DNA of 64,000 nucleotides from Roseomonas sp. E05 (GCF_030063475.1 NZ_JASIRT010000003.1:248001-312000); one strand, 5' to 3'; counted from the first letter of the stretch, positions 19,343-27,861 are shown. A program made the numbers and translations. Notes: generated by a model not told the origin, from the sequence alone.

Positions 19343-20412
19343 GCGGCGAGGCCTTGCACGCCCGGCCCGGACGGGTGCGGCTGGCCCTGCTGGGGGGCGC
19401 GGGCGGGACGGCGCTGCTGCTGGTGGGCCTGTTGGTCCTGCCCGAGGCGCGCGAGGCCCTGGCGGCGGGCTGGATGATCGGCCTGCTGTTCTGGCTCGGC
19501 ATCGCGCTCGGCGCGCTGGCACTGCTGGCGGTCCATGCGCTGACCGGCGGCAGGTGGGGGCGCGCCCTCTGGCTTGCTTTGGCGCCGGCCGCCGCCAGCC
19601 TGCCGCTGTTCCTGCTGCTGATCCTGCCGCTCGTCGTCGGCCTGGGCAGGCTCTACCCCTGGGTTGCCGGCCCGGAGCACCCGGAGCGGAACATCGTGGC
19701 GCAGCTCTACCTCAACCTGCCGGCGGCCGCGCTGCGCGGGGTGGCGGCGCTGGCGGTCTGGTCCGTGCTCGGCCTGCTGCTGGTGGGGCTGCGCCCCGGA
19801 GGCCTGCGGCAGATGGTGGCGGCGCTCGGACTGATCTTCCACGTGGTGGCGGTTACCCTGCTCGGCTTCGACTGGGTGCAGTCGCTGGAGCCGCATTTCC
19901 ACTCGACCTCCTTCGGCATGGCCTCGCTGGTGCTGCAGTTGCTGGCCTGCCTCGCCTGGGCCACGCGGCTGCGCCCGACGCCCTCGGAGGCGGCCCCGGA
20001 TGTCGGTGGGATGCTGCTCGCCACCGTGCTGGGCTCGCTTTATCTCGGCTTCAGCCAGTATCTCGTCATCTGGTACGGCAACCTGCCGGAGAAGGTGGAA
20101 TGGTACGTGCTGCGCCAGCACTGGGGCTGGCTCAGCATCGAGCTGCTCTCGCTGCTGCTCTCCACGCTTCTGCCGCTGGTGATGCTGCTGCCCAGCGCGG
20201 TGCGCGGCAGCCCGGCGGCGCTGGCGCAGCTCGCCCCCTGGGTGCTGGGCGGCGTGCTGCTGCACCAGGTCTGGCTGCTGGCGCCCGGCGCCGGCTTCTG
20301 GGCTTTGCCGGTCGCCGCCCTGGCCGTTCTGGCGGTGGGCGGGCTGTGGTTCGGGCTGACCTATGGGCTGATCGCCGGCCGTCTCGCCGGCGTGGCGGAA
20401 GCGAGGTCCTGA
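19339..20412 (+). CDS. actF: Alternative complex III subunit ActF, NrfD-like membrane protein
   Basis: A 357-residue polytopic membrane protein with about ten hydrophobic segments, related to ActC and the NrfD family. Recognisable features are FDWVQSLEPHFHSTSFGM (near residue 176) and LGFSQYLVIWYGNLPEKVEWY (near residue 235, quoted in part), both typical of ActF. It completes the membrane part of the complex. It starts with an ATGA overlap with actE and ends four bases before the next small gene. Confidence 0.9.
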   Translation: MSGEALHARPGRVRLALLGGAGGTALLLVGLLVLPEAREALAAGWMIGLLFWLGIALGALALLAVHALTGGRWGRALWLALAPAAASLPLFLLLILPLVVGLGRLYPWVAGPEHPERNIVAQLYLNLPAAALRGVAALAVWSVLGLLLVGLRPGGLRQMVAALGLIFHVVAVTLLGFDWVQSLEPHFHSTSFGMASLVLQLLACLAWATRLRPTPSEAAPDVGGMLLATVLGSLYLGFSQYLVIWYGNLPEKVEWYVLRQHWGWLSIELLSLLLSTLLPLVMLLPSAVRGSPAALAQLAPWVLGGVLLHQVWLLAPGAGFWALPVAALAVLAVGGLWFGLTYGLIAGRLAGVAEARS

Positions 20413-20416
20413 GGCC

Positions 20417-20803
20417 ATGCCGAACGATCTGACGGAACGCCGCTCCCGCATCGACCTGCGTTCCTGGCTGATCCTGGGCGTCGGGCTGGGCACGGCGGCC
20501 TTCCTCGCCCTCGCCATGGGCGGACTTTATGCCCTCTACAACTGGATGCAGGCGCCGATGGACTACGCACCCCCGCGGCAGTTCCCGCAGCCGCGGCTGG
20601 AGACCAACCCGGCCGCCAATCTGGACAGCTTCCGGGCGGCGCAACGTGCCGAGATGGAAGGGGGCAGGCAGGCGGACGGCACGCTGCATCTGTCCATCGA
20701 GCAGGCGATGGATCGCGTTGTCCGGCGCGGCGCGCAGGCCTATGCGCCGTTGCAGGCGCCCCCCGGCACGCCTCTGCCGGTTCGCCCGGAGGCGGTCCGG
20801 TGA
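20417..20803 (+). CDS. Small membrane protein of the act-cta operon, function unknown
   Basis: A 128-residue protein with one transmembrane helix (about 17-41, WLILGVGLGTAAFLALAMGG) and a periplasmic tail rich in proline and glutamine. The tail ends with a short conserved-looking segment, LHLSIEQAMDRVVRRG. From memory, small proteins with a similar C-terminal 'IxxAMxxxxxRG' motif accompany alternative complex III or oxidase genes in other phyla, which would make this an accessory subunit or assembly factor. That is a recollection, not shown here. The stop overlaps the GTG start of the Sco gene (GTGA at 20800). Confidence 0.7.
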   Translation: MPNDLTERRSRIDLRSWLILGVGLGTAAFLALAMGGLYALYNWMQAPMDYAPPRQFPQPRLETNPAANLDSFRAAQRAEMEGGRQADGTLHLSIEQAMDRVVRRGAQAYAPLQAPPGTPLPVRPEAVR

Positions 20804-21579
20804 GGCGGGGTCTGCTCCTTTTCCCGGCGCTGCTCGCTCTGCTTGGCGCCAGCCCCGCCCAGGCCGCGCTGACGCAGGCGACCCTCTCGGAGGTGGCGCT
20901 GGCGCCGCCGCCGGGGGCGCGGCTGCCGGCCGACCTGGCGCTGCACGACGCGGCGGGCCATGCCACCACGCCCGCCCAGGCGCAGGGCAAGCGGCCCGCC
21001 GTGCTGGTGCTGGCCGACTACACCTGCACCGTGCTGTGCGGCACCGAGCTGGGGCTGGCCGGAGCGGCGCTGGAGAAGGTGAAGCTGCGGGCGGGAAAGG
21101 ACTACACCTTCCTGGCGCTGGGCATCGACCCGAAGGACGGGCCGGCCGAGGCGGCGGCGATGAAGGCGGCCCACTTCCCGGATGCGCCGGCGGAGGGCGT
21201 GCGCTTCCTGGTCGCCGATGCCTCCGGCATCGAGCGCGCCGAGGCGGCGCTCGGCTATACCGCGCGTTACGACGCCGAGACCGACAGCTACGCGCATCCG
21301 CTCGGACTGCTGGTGCTGACGGCCGACGGCGCCGTCTCCCGCGTGCTGAGCGGGCTGGAGATCGATCCGCCGACGCTGCGCCTGGCGCTGGTGGAGGCAG
21401 GGAAGGGACAGGTCGGCAGCCTGGGCGAGCAGCTGCGGCTGTTCTGCTACGGCTTCGACGCCGCGCGCGGGATCTACAACGCCTGGGTGGAAAGGGTGCT
21501 GACCATCGGCACCACCACCACCGTGCTGCTGCTCGGCGGCTTCCTGGTCTGGGCCCTCTGGCGGGAGCGCCGGGCATGA
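20800..21579 (+). CDS. Sco/SenC family copper chaperone (operon copy)
   Basis: A 259-residue protein with a signal peptide (about 1-22) that should act in the periplasm, delivering copper to the CuA site of subunit II. The copper-binding cysteines are in the CxxxC motif CTVLC (near residue 75), and the distal histidine is in SYAHPLGLLV. The C-terminus carries an additional membrane helix (TIGTTTTVLLLGGFLVWALW), so the protein is membrane-anchored at that end, unlike the N-anchored Sco encoded at 37942. It starts with GTG and overlaps both neighbours by four bases. A place directly before the oxidase genes supports a dedicated chaperone. Confidence 0.88.
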   Translation: MRRGLLLFPALLALLGASPAQAALTQATLSEVALAPPPGARLPADLALHDAAGHATTPAQAQGKRPAVLVLADYTCTVLCGTELGLAGAALEKVKLRAGKDYTFLALGIDPKDGPAEAAAMKAAHFPDAPAEGVRFLVADASGIERAEAALGYTARYDAETDSYAHPLGLLVLTADGAVSRVLSGLEIDPPTLRLALVEAGKGQVGSLGEQLRLFCYGFDAARGIYNAWVERVLTIGTTTTVLLLGGFLVWALWRERRA

Positions 21580-22517
21580 GCGGGGTCGCCTTCTGGCCAG
21601 CCGAGGCCTCCTCCGTCGCCGGACGGGTGGATGTCATCGTCATTGCGCTGCTGGTGATCAGCACCGCGATCGTGCTGCTGGTCGGCGGCCTGATTCTCGG
21701 CTTCTCCATCCGCTACCGTCGCGGCTCCTCCGCCCGGCGCGGGGAGCTGCCCGAGTTCATCCAGAAGGAGGTGGAGGTCGGCTGGATCGCCGGCACGCTC
21801 TTCCTGGCGCTGTTCCTCTTCGGCTGGGCCAGCATCACCGTGCTCACGGCGGAGCAGCAGAAGGCGGATGCGCTGGAGGTCCATATCGAGGCGCGGCAGT
21901 GGATGTGGAAGGCGCGGCATCCCAACGGTGCGCGTGAGATCAACACGCTGCACCTGCCGCTCGGCGAGCCGGTGCAACTGCTGATGCAGTCGCAGGACGT
22001 CATCCACAGCTTCTTCGTGCCGGCCTTCCGCGAGAAGCAGGACGTGCTGCCCGGCCGCACCACGCAGATCTCCCTGACGCCGACCAAGGAGGGCAGGTTC
22101 CCGCTCTACTGCGCGGAATATTGCGGCACCTTGCATTCGCGCATGGGCGGCGAGGTCGTGGTGATGAAGCCCGAGGACTACATCCGCTGGCGCGCCGCGC
22201 AGCCGCAGGAGGATGACCAGTCGAAGGAGGGCGAGGCGCTGTTCCGCACCGTCGGCTGCTCCGGCTGCCACGCGCCCGCCTCGCCGGTGCACGCGCCGGA
22301 CCTCACGGGGCTCTACGGCCGCATGGTGAACCTGGCCGATGGCCGCACGGTGCGCGCCGACGAGGCCTATCTGCGGGATTCCATCCTGCAGCCGCGGCGC
22401 GACATCGCCGCGGGCTACGCGCCGATCATGCCGACCTTCGCGGGCATCCTGAGGGAGGACGAGTTGCAGAAGATCCTGGCCTACCTCATGTCCCTGCGGC
22501 AGGAGGGCGGTTCATGA
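21576..22517 (+). CDS. ctaC: Cytochrome c oxidase subunit II with fused cytochrome c domain
   Basis: A 313-residue subunit. Two N-terminal transmembrane helices (about 20-46 and 72-90) precede the CuA cupredoxin domain. CuA ligands are visible: histidine in VIHSFFVPAF, then CAEYCGTLHSRM with two cysteines, histidine and methionine. After about residue 215 a class I cytochrome c domain follows, with heme site CSGCH and a methionine in PIMPTF. The fused heme makes this a caa3-type subunit that can take electrons straight from ActE without a soluble cytochrome. It overlaps both neighbours by four bases. Confidence 0.95.
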   Translation: MSGVAFWPAEASSVAGRVDVIVIALLVISTAIVLLVGGLILGFSIRYRRGSSARRGELPEFIQKEVEVGWIAGTLFLALFLFGWASITVLTAEQQKADALEVHIEARQWMWKARHPNGAREINTLHLPLGEPVQLLMQSQDVIHSFFVPAFREKQDVLPGRTTQISLTPTKEGRFPLYCAEYCGTLHSRMGGEVVVMKPEDYIRWRAAQPQEDDQSKEGEALFRTVGCSGCHAPASPVHAPDLTGLYGRMVNLADGRTVRADEAYLRDSILQPRRDIAAGYAPIMPTFAGILREDELQKILAYLMSLRQEGGS

Positions 22518-24205
22518 GCGACCTGGCCGCGCGCCGCGTCCGTCCCGCCGAGGCTCCGGCCGAGCCATGGCACGACAACTACCTGACGGCCGAGCAGGGC
22601 ATCCTCTCCTGGCTGACGACCACCGACCACAAGCGGATCGCCCTGCTCTACATGGCGTCGCTGCTGGCCTTCTTCATCATCGGCGGCTTCGCGGCGGTGA
22701 TGATGCGGCTGGAGCTGTTCACTCCGGCGCAGGACGTGATGACGGCGGACGCCTACAACCGCATGTTCACCCTGCACGGCACCGTCATGGTGTGGTTCTT
22801 CCTGGTGCCCTCGATCCCCAACACGCTCGGCAACTTCCTGCTGCCGCTGATGATCGGCGCGCGCGACCTGGCCTTCCCGCGCGTCAACCTCGCCAGCTGG
22901 TACTTGTTCAACGGTGCCGGCCTGCTGCTGCTGCTCTCGCTGCTGCTGGGCGGGGTGGACACGGGCTGGACCTTCTACACGCCCTTCTCCACCATGTTCT
23001 CCAACGGCTATGTGCTGCTGGCGGCGCTGGCGGTGGTGCTGGTCGGCTTCTCCTCGATCATGACGGGGCTGAACTTCATCGCCACCGTGCACCTGCTGCG
23101 CGCGCCGGGCATGTACTGGTTCCGCCTGCCGCTGCTGGTCTGGGCGATCTACGCCACCTCCATCGTCATCGTGCTGGCTACGCCGGTGCTCACCGCCTCG
23201 CTGCTGCTGATCGTGGCCGAGCGCGGCTTCGGCCTGCCGGTCTTCGATCCCGCCCATGGCGGCGATCCGCTGCTGTTCCAGCACCTGTTCTGGTTCTACA
23301 GCCACCCCGCCGTCTACATCATGATCCTGCCCTCCTTCGGCGTGATCAGCGAGATCGTCACCTGCTTCGCGCGGCGGCGGATCTTCGGCTACACCTTCAT
23401 GATCTACGCGATCCTCTGGATCGCGGTGATCGGCTTCCTGGTCTGGGGCCACCACATGTTCGTCTCCGGCCAGTCGCTCTTCGCCAGCCTGGTCTTCTCC
23501 TTCCTTTCCTTCGTCATCGCCGTGCCCTCGGCGATCAAGGTGTTCAACTGGAGCTTCACCCTCTACCGCGGGCAGATCACCTTCGAGGCGCCGATGCTCT
23601 ACGCGCTCGGCTTCATCGGGCTGTTCACCCTGGGCGGGCTGACCGGACTGTTCCTCGCCTCCGTGCCGATCGACATCCATGTCACCGACACCTATTTCGT
23701 CGTCGCGCATTTCCACTTCATCATGGTGGGCGGCGCGGTGACGGCGCTCTATGGCGGGCTCTCCTTCTGGTGGCCGAAGATCACCGGGCGCCTGTACCCG
23801 GAGGGATGGGCGCGTTTCGCCGCGGTGCTGATGTTCTTCGGCTTCATCTTCACCTTCTTTCCCATGTTCATCATGGGCTATGCCGGCATGCCGCGCCGCT
23901 ACGGCGCCTATCCGCCGGAGTTCCAGATCTGGCATGTCATGTCCTCCTCCGGGGCGGTGCTGCTGGCGGCCGCCTATCTCCTGCCGATGGGCTACCTGAC
24001 GCTCTCCCTGTTCCGCGGCGCGCGCGCCACCGACGATCCCTGGGCGGCGACGGGCCTGGAGTGGCGCACCAGCTCGCCGCCGCCGCGCCACAACTTCAGG
24101 CGCATGCCGGTGGTGGATGAGGGACCTTACCTCTACCACCCGGAATCCGAGGGGCCGCACCACACCGAGCGGGAGCCGCACGAGAACCAGGGGAGGGGCG
24201 CATGA
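22514..24205 (+). CDS. ctaD: Cytochrome c oxidase subunit I, A2-type heme-copper oxidase
   Basis: The 563-residue catalytic subunit with about twelve helices. Heme a histidines lie in TLHGTVMVWF and HFHFIMVGG, and CuB ligands in YSHPAVYIM and GHHMF. The helix VI sequence is FYSHPAVYIMILP: the YS pair replaces the glutamate of A1 enzymes, which classes this as an A2-type oxidase. It pumps protons while reducing oxygen in the inner membrane. The 50-residue C-terminal tail is hydrophilic and rich in histidine, proline and glutamate. It overlaps both neighbours by four bases. Confidence 0.96.
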   Translation: MSDLAARRVRPAEAPAEPWHDNYLTAEQGILSWLTTTDHKRIALLYMASLLAFFIIGGFAAVMMRLELFTPAQDVMTADAYNRMFTLHGTVMVWFFLVPSIPNTLGNFLLPLMIGARDLAFPRVNLASWYLFNGAGLLLLLSLLLGGVDTGWTFYTPFSTMFSNGYVLLAALAVVLVGFSSIMTGLNFIATVHLLRAPGMYWFRLPLLVWAIYATSIVIVLATPVLTASLLLIVAERGFGLPVFDPAHGGDPLLFQHLFWFYSHPAVYIMILPSFGVISEIVTCFARRRIFGYTFMIYAILWIAVIGFLVWGHHMFVSGQSLFASLVFSFLSFVIAVPSAIKVFNWSFTLYRGQITFEAPMLYALGFIGLFTLGGLTGLFLASVPIDIHVTDTYFVVAHFHFIMVGGAVTALYGGLSFWWPKITGRLYPEGWARFAAVLMFFGFIFTFFPMFIMGYAGMPRRYGAYPPEFQIWHVMSSSGAVLLAAAYLLPMGYLTLSLFRGARATDDPWAATGLEWRTSSPPPRHNFRRMPVVDEGPYLYHPESEGPHHTEREPHENQGRGA

Positions 24206-24840
24206 ACAGCGGCGGCGAGGCCCTGCGGGAGCCCTGGGAAAGCCTGCGGCGGCAGCGCGAGGCGGCCGGCTTCGGCATGTGGCTCTTCCTCAACAGCGAG
24301 GCGCTGCTGTTCGGTGCGCTGATCGCCGCCTTCTTCGCCACCCGCTTCTACCATCCGCAGGCTTTCGAGGCGGCGGGGAAGGAGGCCGAGATCGTCTATG
24401 GCACGGTGAACACCCTGGTGCTGCTGACCAGCAGCCTGACCATGGCGGTCGCCTCCTTCGCCACCCGGGCGGAACTGCGTCGCGTGAGCTTCTGGAGTCT
24501 CGGCCTGACCCTGGCGCTCGGCCTGGTCTTCCTGGGACTCAAGATCATGGAATGGCGGTCCGACCTGGAGAAGGGCATGGTCCCCGGCCCCGGCTTCCCG
24601 ATGGAGCAGCCCGGGGCAGTGCTCTTCTGGGGCTTCTACTGGGCGCTGACGCCACTGCACGCGCTGCACCTGATCGGCGGGCTCAGCACCGTGGGCTTCC
24701 TGACCTGGCAGGCGGCGCGGGGCGCGCGGCCGCTGCGCAGCCCGGCCTTCGAGGCGGCGGGGCTGTACTGGCATCTCATCGACGTGGTCTGGATCTTTCT
24801 CTATCCGCTGATCTACCTCCAGGGGCGGGCCTCCTCATGA
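24202..24840 (+). CDS. ctaE: Cytochrome c oxidase subunit III
   Basis: A 212-residue membrane subunit with about five helices. Family features are GMWLFLNSEALLFGALIAAFF near residue 27 (quoted in part), FWGFYWALTPLHALHLIGGL near residue 137 and a C-terminal YWHLIDVVWIFLYPLIYL. This short form lacking the first two helices is common in caa3-type operons. It starts and ends with ATGA overlaps. Confidence 0.94.
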   Translation: MNSGGEALREPWESLRRQREAAGFGMWLFLNSEALLFGALIAAFFATRFYHPQAFEAAGKEAEIVYGTVNTLVLLTSSLTMAVASFATRAELRRVSFWSLGLTLALGLVFLGLKIMEWRSDLEKGMVPGPGFPMEQPGAVLFWGFYWALTPLHALHLIGGLSTVGFLTWQAARGARPLRSPAFEAAGLYWHLIDVVWIFLYPLIYLQGRASS

Positions 24841-25217
24841 GCCGGCACTCCCTGGGCGAGGGCGATCCGAAGACCCTCGGCGCGATCCTCTGGCGCACCG
24901 TCCCCGTCTGGGCGGCGCTGATCGCCCTGGCACTGGCGAGCTGCGCGCTGGCCTATGTGCCGATGGGTGGGTTCAACATGGCGGCGAGCCTGGCGATCGC
25001 GGCGGCGAAGATGGTGATGGTCGGCGTGTTCTTCATGCATCTGCGCCGCCCGGACCCGCTGCTGCGGCTCTCGGGTGGCGCCTGGCTGCTCTGGATCAGC
25101 TTCCTGCTGGCGCTGGTCTTCGCGGACCAGGCGACGCGCGCGCCGATCAGCCAGCCCGCCCGCACCGAAGGCGTGACGCAGCGGCCCACGGGCCCGGCGG
25201 GGATGCCGAGCTTTTAG
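24837..25217 (+). CDS. ctaF: Cytochrome c oxidase subunit IV family protein
   Basis: A 126-residue membrane protein with three predicted helices. Helix two ends with AAKMVMVGVFFMHLR, the signature of the small prokaryotic subunit IV (COX4_pro). It stabilises the oxidase and has no cofactor. This is the last gene of the operon. Its TAG stop lies inside the left end of the repeat at 25214-25321. Confidence 0.9.
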   Translation: MSRHSLGEGDPKTLGAILWRTVPVWAALIALALASCALAYVPMGGFNMAASLAIAAAKMVMVGVFFMHLRRPDPLLRLSGGAWLLWISFLLALVFADQATRAPISQPARTEGVTQRPTGPAGMPSF

Positions 25218-25321
25218 AGCAGATCCTGTTCCGGTGGCATCATCGGAACGGGTGAAGATGCTCGTCAAAACAAACGGCTGGAGCGCTTTCCGCGAGCCAG
25301 AGCGAACGGAAAATGCTCTAA
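25214..25321. repeat. 108-base palindrome-ended double-hairpin element
   Basis: The element is bounded by perfect 8-base inverted ends, TTAGAGCA (25214-25221) and TGCTCTAA (25314-25321). Inside are two hairpins built on the same plan. The first has GAGCA / TGCTC as outer arms and GTTCCG / CGGAAC as inner arms around GTGGCATCAT. The second has GAGCG / TGCTC-like outer arms and TTTCCG / CGGAAA inner arms. The A/T-containing middle (TCAAAACAAACGG) separates them. The left end overlaps the ctaF stop codon. This resembles the intergenic palindromic elements dispersed in Rhizobiales and Rhodospirillales genomes. It may act as a terminator between ctaF and the convergent amidase gene. Confidence 0.75.
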
Positions 25322-25341
25322 GCCCTGGCGGGGGCGCCGCC

Positions 25342-26817
25342 TCAGCCCTGGGTGACGTGCACGGCCGGCCGCCGCCCGGCATTCCACTGGCCGCTGATCG
25401 CCCGCTCGATCTGCGCCGCGAGCTGCAGCAGCAGCCCGTCATTCGCCTGCCGGGCCAGGGCGTGGATGCCCAAGGGCAATCCGTTGTCCTGCATCGCCAG
25501 CGGCAGGGAGATGCCGGGAATGCCGCAGAGATTGGCCAGCGGCGTATAGGCGAAGTTGCGCCAGAGATTGCCGAACCAGTCGAGCACCGAGGGATTGTCG
25601 CTGAGCGTCAGGTATTCCGTCGTGCCGATGCGCGGCGTCGGCAGGGCGGTGATCGGCGTCAGGATGATGTCCCAGTCCTCGAAGAAGGCGCCGAAGCCGC
25701 GGGACGTCGTGTTGAACACCGCCTGCATCCGCGCCCGCTCCGTGTAGGAGGTGTTCAGCCCGGCCTCCCAGATGCGGATGTTGACCGGCTCGACGCGGTC
25801 GGCGGGCGGCCGTTCGAGGCCGAGCGGCGCGAGCAGGTTGCCGATGGTCTGCGCGAAGTTGCTGATGTAGCAGGTGGTCTGCGCGGCGAAGGCGGCGCGG
25901 AAGTCCACCACCGGCAAGGCCCAGTCCACCTCGTGGCCGAGCTCTTGGAGGAAGCGGCCGACCCGCTCCAGCTCCTGCACCCGCTCCGGCGTGGCGCGGT
26001 AGTCACCCCATTCATGGGAGAGTGCGATGCGCAGCCGGCCGGGATCGCGCCGGATCAGCTCGGAATAGGGCTCGGCGGGGGACCAGTAGGGCATGAACTC
26101 GCCCGGTGCGCCGCCGCGGCAGCTGTCCACGAAGGCCGCCATGTCGCGCACCGAGCGGGTGAGGCAGCCCTGGGTGGAGACCAGCCCGGTCAGGTCCGAG
26201 GCGGAGGGCGCGATGGAGAAGACGCCCCGCGAGGCCTTCAGCCCGATCACGCCGTTGACGCCCGCGGGAATGCGGATGGAGCCGCCGCCATCCGTGGCGT
26301 GGGAGATGGGGAGGGCGCCGGCCGCGACCATTGCCGCGCTGCCGGCGGAGGAGCCGCAGGTGGTGTAATCGGTGTCCCAGGGGTTGCGCGTCACGTAGAC
26401 GGCCGGGTTCTCCGCCGAGCTGCAGACACCGAATTCCGGCGTCGTGCTGCGGCCGAGGATGTTGAGCCCGGCCTGCCGGATCCGTCCGGCCAGGTAGCTG
26501 TCGGCGGTCGCGCGGTTGCCGCGCATCAGCAGCGAGCCCATTTCCTGCAGCCGGCCCTTCAGGGTCGGGCCGAGATCCTTCATCAGGTAGGGAACACCGG
26601 CGAAGGGGCCGGCCGGGTTCATGCCGTCCTTCAGCGGATCGGCCACGACATCCTCGAAGACCTCGACCACCGCGCTCAGGGCCGGGTTGGTGCGGGCGAT
26701 GGCGGCGGCAGCCTGGGTGGCCAGCTCGGCGGCGGTCAGCTCGCCTTTGTTCACCCGGGCGGCCAGCGCCGTGGCATCGTGTCCCGCCCATTCGTCCCAG
26801 CTCATCGCCAGTGTCAT
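25342..26817 (-). CDS. Amidase signature family hydrolase
   Basis: A 491-residue enzyme of the amidase signature family. The Ser-Ser-Lys triad can be placed: lysine 80 in YLMKDLGP, the cis-serine 156 in CGSSAGS, and the nucleophile serine 180 in TDGGGSIRIPAG, with the usual 24-residue spacing between serines. The start is the ATG at 26817 (MTLAMSWDEWAGHD), because the 15 residues upstream look like non-coding translation. Members hydrolyse acyl amides ranging from nicotinamide to 6-aminohexanoate dimers, so the substrate is open. It is not GatA, as no gatB or gatC is nearby. It follows the isomerase gene on the same strand but is separated from it by a terminator. Confidence 0.88.
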   Translation of the reverse strand: MTLAMSWDEWAGHDATALAARVNKGELTAAELATQAAAAIARTNPALSAVVEVFEDVVADPLKDGMNPAGPFAGVPYLMKDLGPTLKGRLQEMGSLLMRGNRATADSYLAGRIRQAGLNILGRSTTPEFGVCSSAENPAVYVTRNPWDTDYTTCGSSAGSAAMVAAGALPISHATDGGGSIRIPAGVNGVIGLKASRGVFSIAPSASDLTGLVSTQGCLTRSVRDMAAFVDSCRGGAPGEFMPYWSPAEPYSELIRRDPGRLRIALSHEWGDYRATPERVQELERVGRFLQELGHEVDWALPVVDFRAAFAAQTTCYISNFAQTIGNLLAPLGLERPPADRVEPVNIRIWEAGLNTSYTERARMQAVFNTTSRGFGAFFEDWDIILTPITALPTPRIGTTEYLTLSDNPSVLDWFGNLWRNFAYTPLANLCGIPGISLPLAMQDNGLPLGIHALARQANDGLLLQLAAQIERAISGQWNAGRRPAVHVTQG

Positions 26818-26956
26818 GCCGCGTGCCCGCCTCCTGAATGCCGGGGAAGCGTAGAGAAGCACCGCACGGGGTCAAGCCGGCCTCACCCCTCTGCTGGAGC
26901 CGCGCTGGGGCAGCGCGTGCTGGCCGGGAACCGCGGCAGCCCGGGCCCGGAAAGGG

Positions 26957-26979
26957 GCCGGGGAGGCGCGCTCCCCGGC
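26957..26979 (-). terminator. Perfect 9-bp hairpin after the isomerase gene
   Basis: GCCGGGGAG (26957-26965) pairs with CTCCCCGGC (26971-26979), loop GCGCG, eight bases beyond the minus-strand isomerase stop. On the minus strand the hairpin is followed by a short CTTTCC. It should end the isomerase transcript ahead of the amidase gene. Confidence 0.7.
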
Positions 26980-26986
26980 GCCGGCC

Positions 26987-27817
26987 TCACTCGGCGAGGC
27001 CGAGCTGCTCCAGATGGGCCGCGCCCTTGCGCAGCCCGGCCGGCTCCCGCACCTCCAGGATCAGCCGCGGATCGGAGGTGAGTGCCGCGAGGGCGGCGAA
27101 GACGGCCTCCCAGCGCACCGTGCCCTCGCCGGGGTGCCAGTGGCGGTCGGCGAAGCCGTCGGCGTCCTGCAGGTGGACGTGCTGCAGCGCGTCGCCGGCG
27201 GCATGCACGTAGTAGTCCACCGGGGGGGCGCCGGTGCTGCCATGGGCATAATGCGCATGGCCGGTATCGAGCGAGACGCGCACCGCCGGGCTGTTGAAGG
27301 AGGCGGCAAGGGCGACGCGGGCATGCGGGTCCTTGTCCTCGATGTTCTCGATGACCAGAACGCAGCCCATCGCCTCGGCGCGGGCGACGGCGCGGCGCAG
27401 GGTGAGGTGCACGCGCTCGACGAGCCGCTCGCGGGCGCCGGGAGTGTTGTCCAGGTTGTTGTGGCTCCAGGTCGTGTAGGGAGAGTGAACCACCATCTGG
27501 GTGACGCCCAGCGCGGCGCAGACATCAAGCGCCTGGTCCATCCGGCGGGCGACCACGGCGCGGATCTCCGGGTCCTCGGAGTCCAGCCGGAAGCCGAGGA
27601 AGGGCCCGTGCAGGCCGAGCCGGCCGCGATGGCCGTCGAGCAGCGCCTTGATCTGCTCGGCCAGCGGCTGCCAGTCCCCGTCCAGCACCTCCGGCGCGTA
27701 GAAATCCTGCAGTTCCAGGTCGCGCTGCCGTTCGAGGATCCAGCCCCGGTGCATCCGGAGCCCTTCGAGGGGGAGCGCGGCGCCGAGAAGGGGGCGCGCG
27801 CGGCGTGTTTCGGTCAT
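26987..27817 (-). CDS. Sugar phosphate isomerase/epimerase family (AP endonuclease 2-like TIM barrel)
   Basis: A 276-residue protein of the xylose-isomerase-like TIM barrel superfamily. Typical strand-end motifs are GRLGLHGPFLGF, MVVHSPY, VLVIENIEDKDP with a metal-binding glutamate, VSLDTGHAHYAHG with aspartate and histidine, LQHVHLQDADG, and a final glutamate in LILEVREP. These make a divalent-metal site. Substrates in this superfamily include keto-sugars, hydroxypyruvate, inosose and DNA, so the reaction is not assignable. The gene stands between terminators and is probably transcribed alone. Confidence 0.82.
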   Translation of the reverse strand: MTETRRARPLLGAALPLEGLRMHRGWILERQRDLELQDFYAPEVLDGDWQPLAEQIKALLDGHRGRLGLHGPFLGFRLDSEDPEIRAVVARRMDQALDVCAALGVTQMVVHSPYTTWSHNNLDNTPGARERLVERVHLTLRRAVARAEAMGCVLVIENIEDKDPHARVALAASFNSPAVRVSLDTGHAHYAHGSTGAPPVDYYVHAAGDALQHVHLQDADGFADRHWHPGEGTVRWEAVFAALAALTSDPRLILEVREPAGLRKGAAHLEQLGLAE

Positions 27818-27861
27818 GGCCGTCCTTGGTGCTGCCGTGAAGCGTCGCCGGATGCGGCTCA

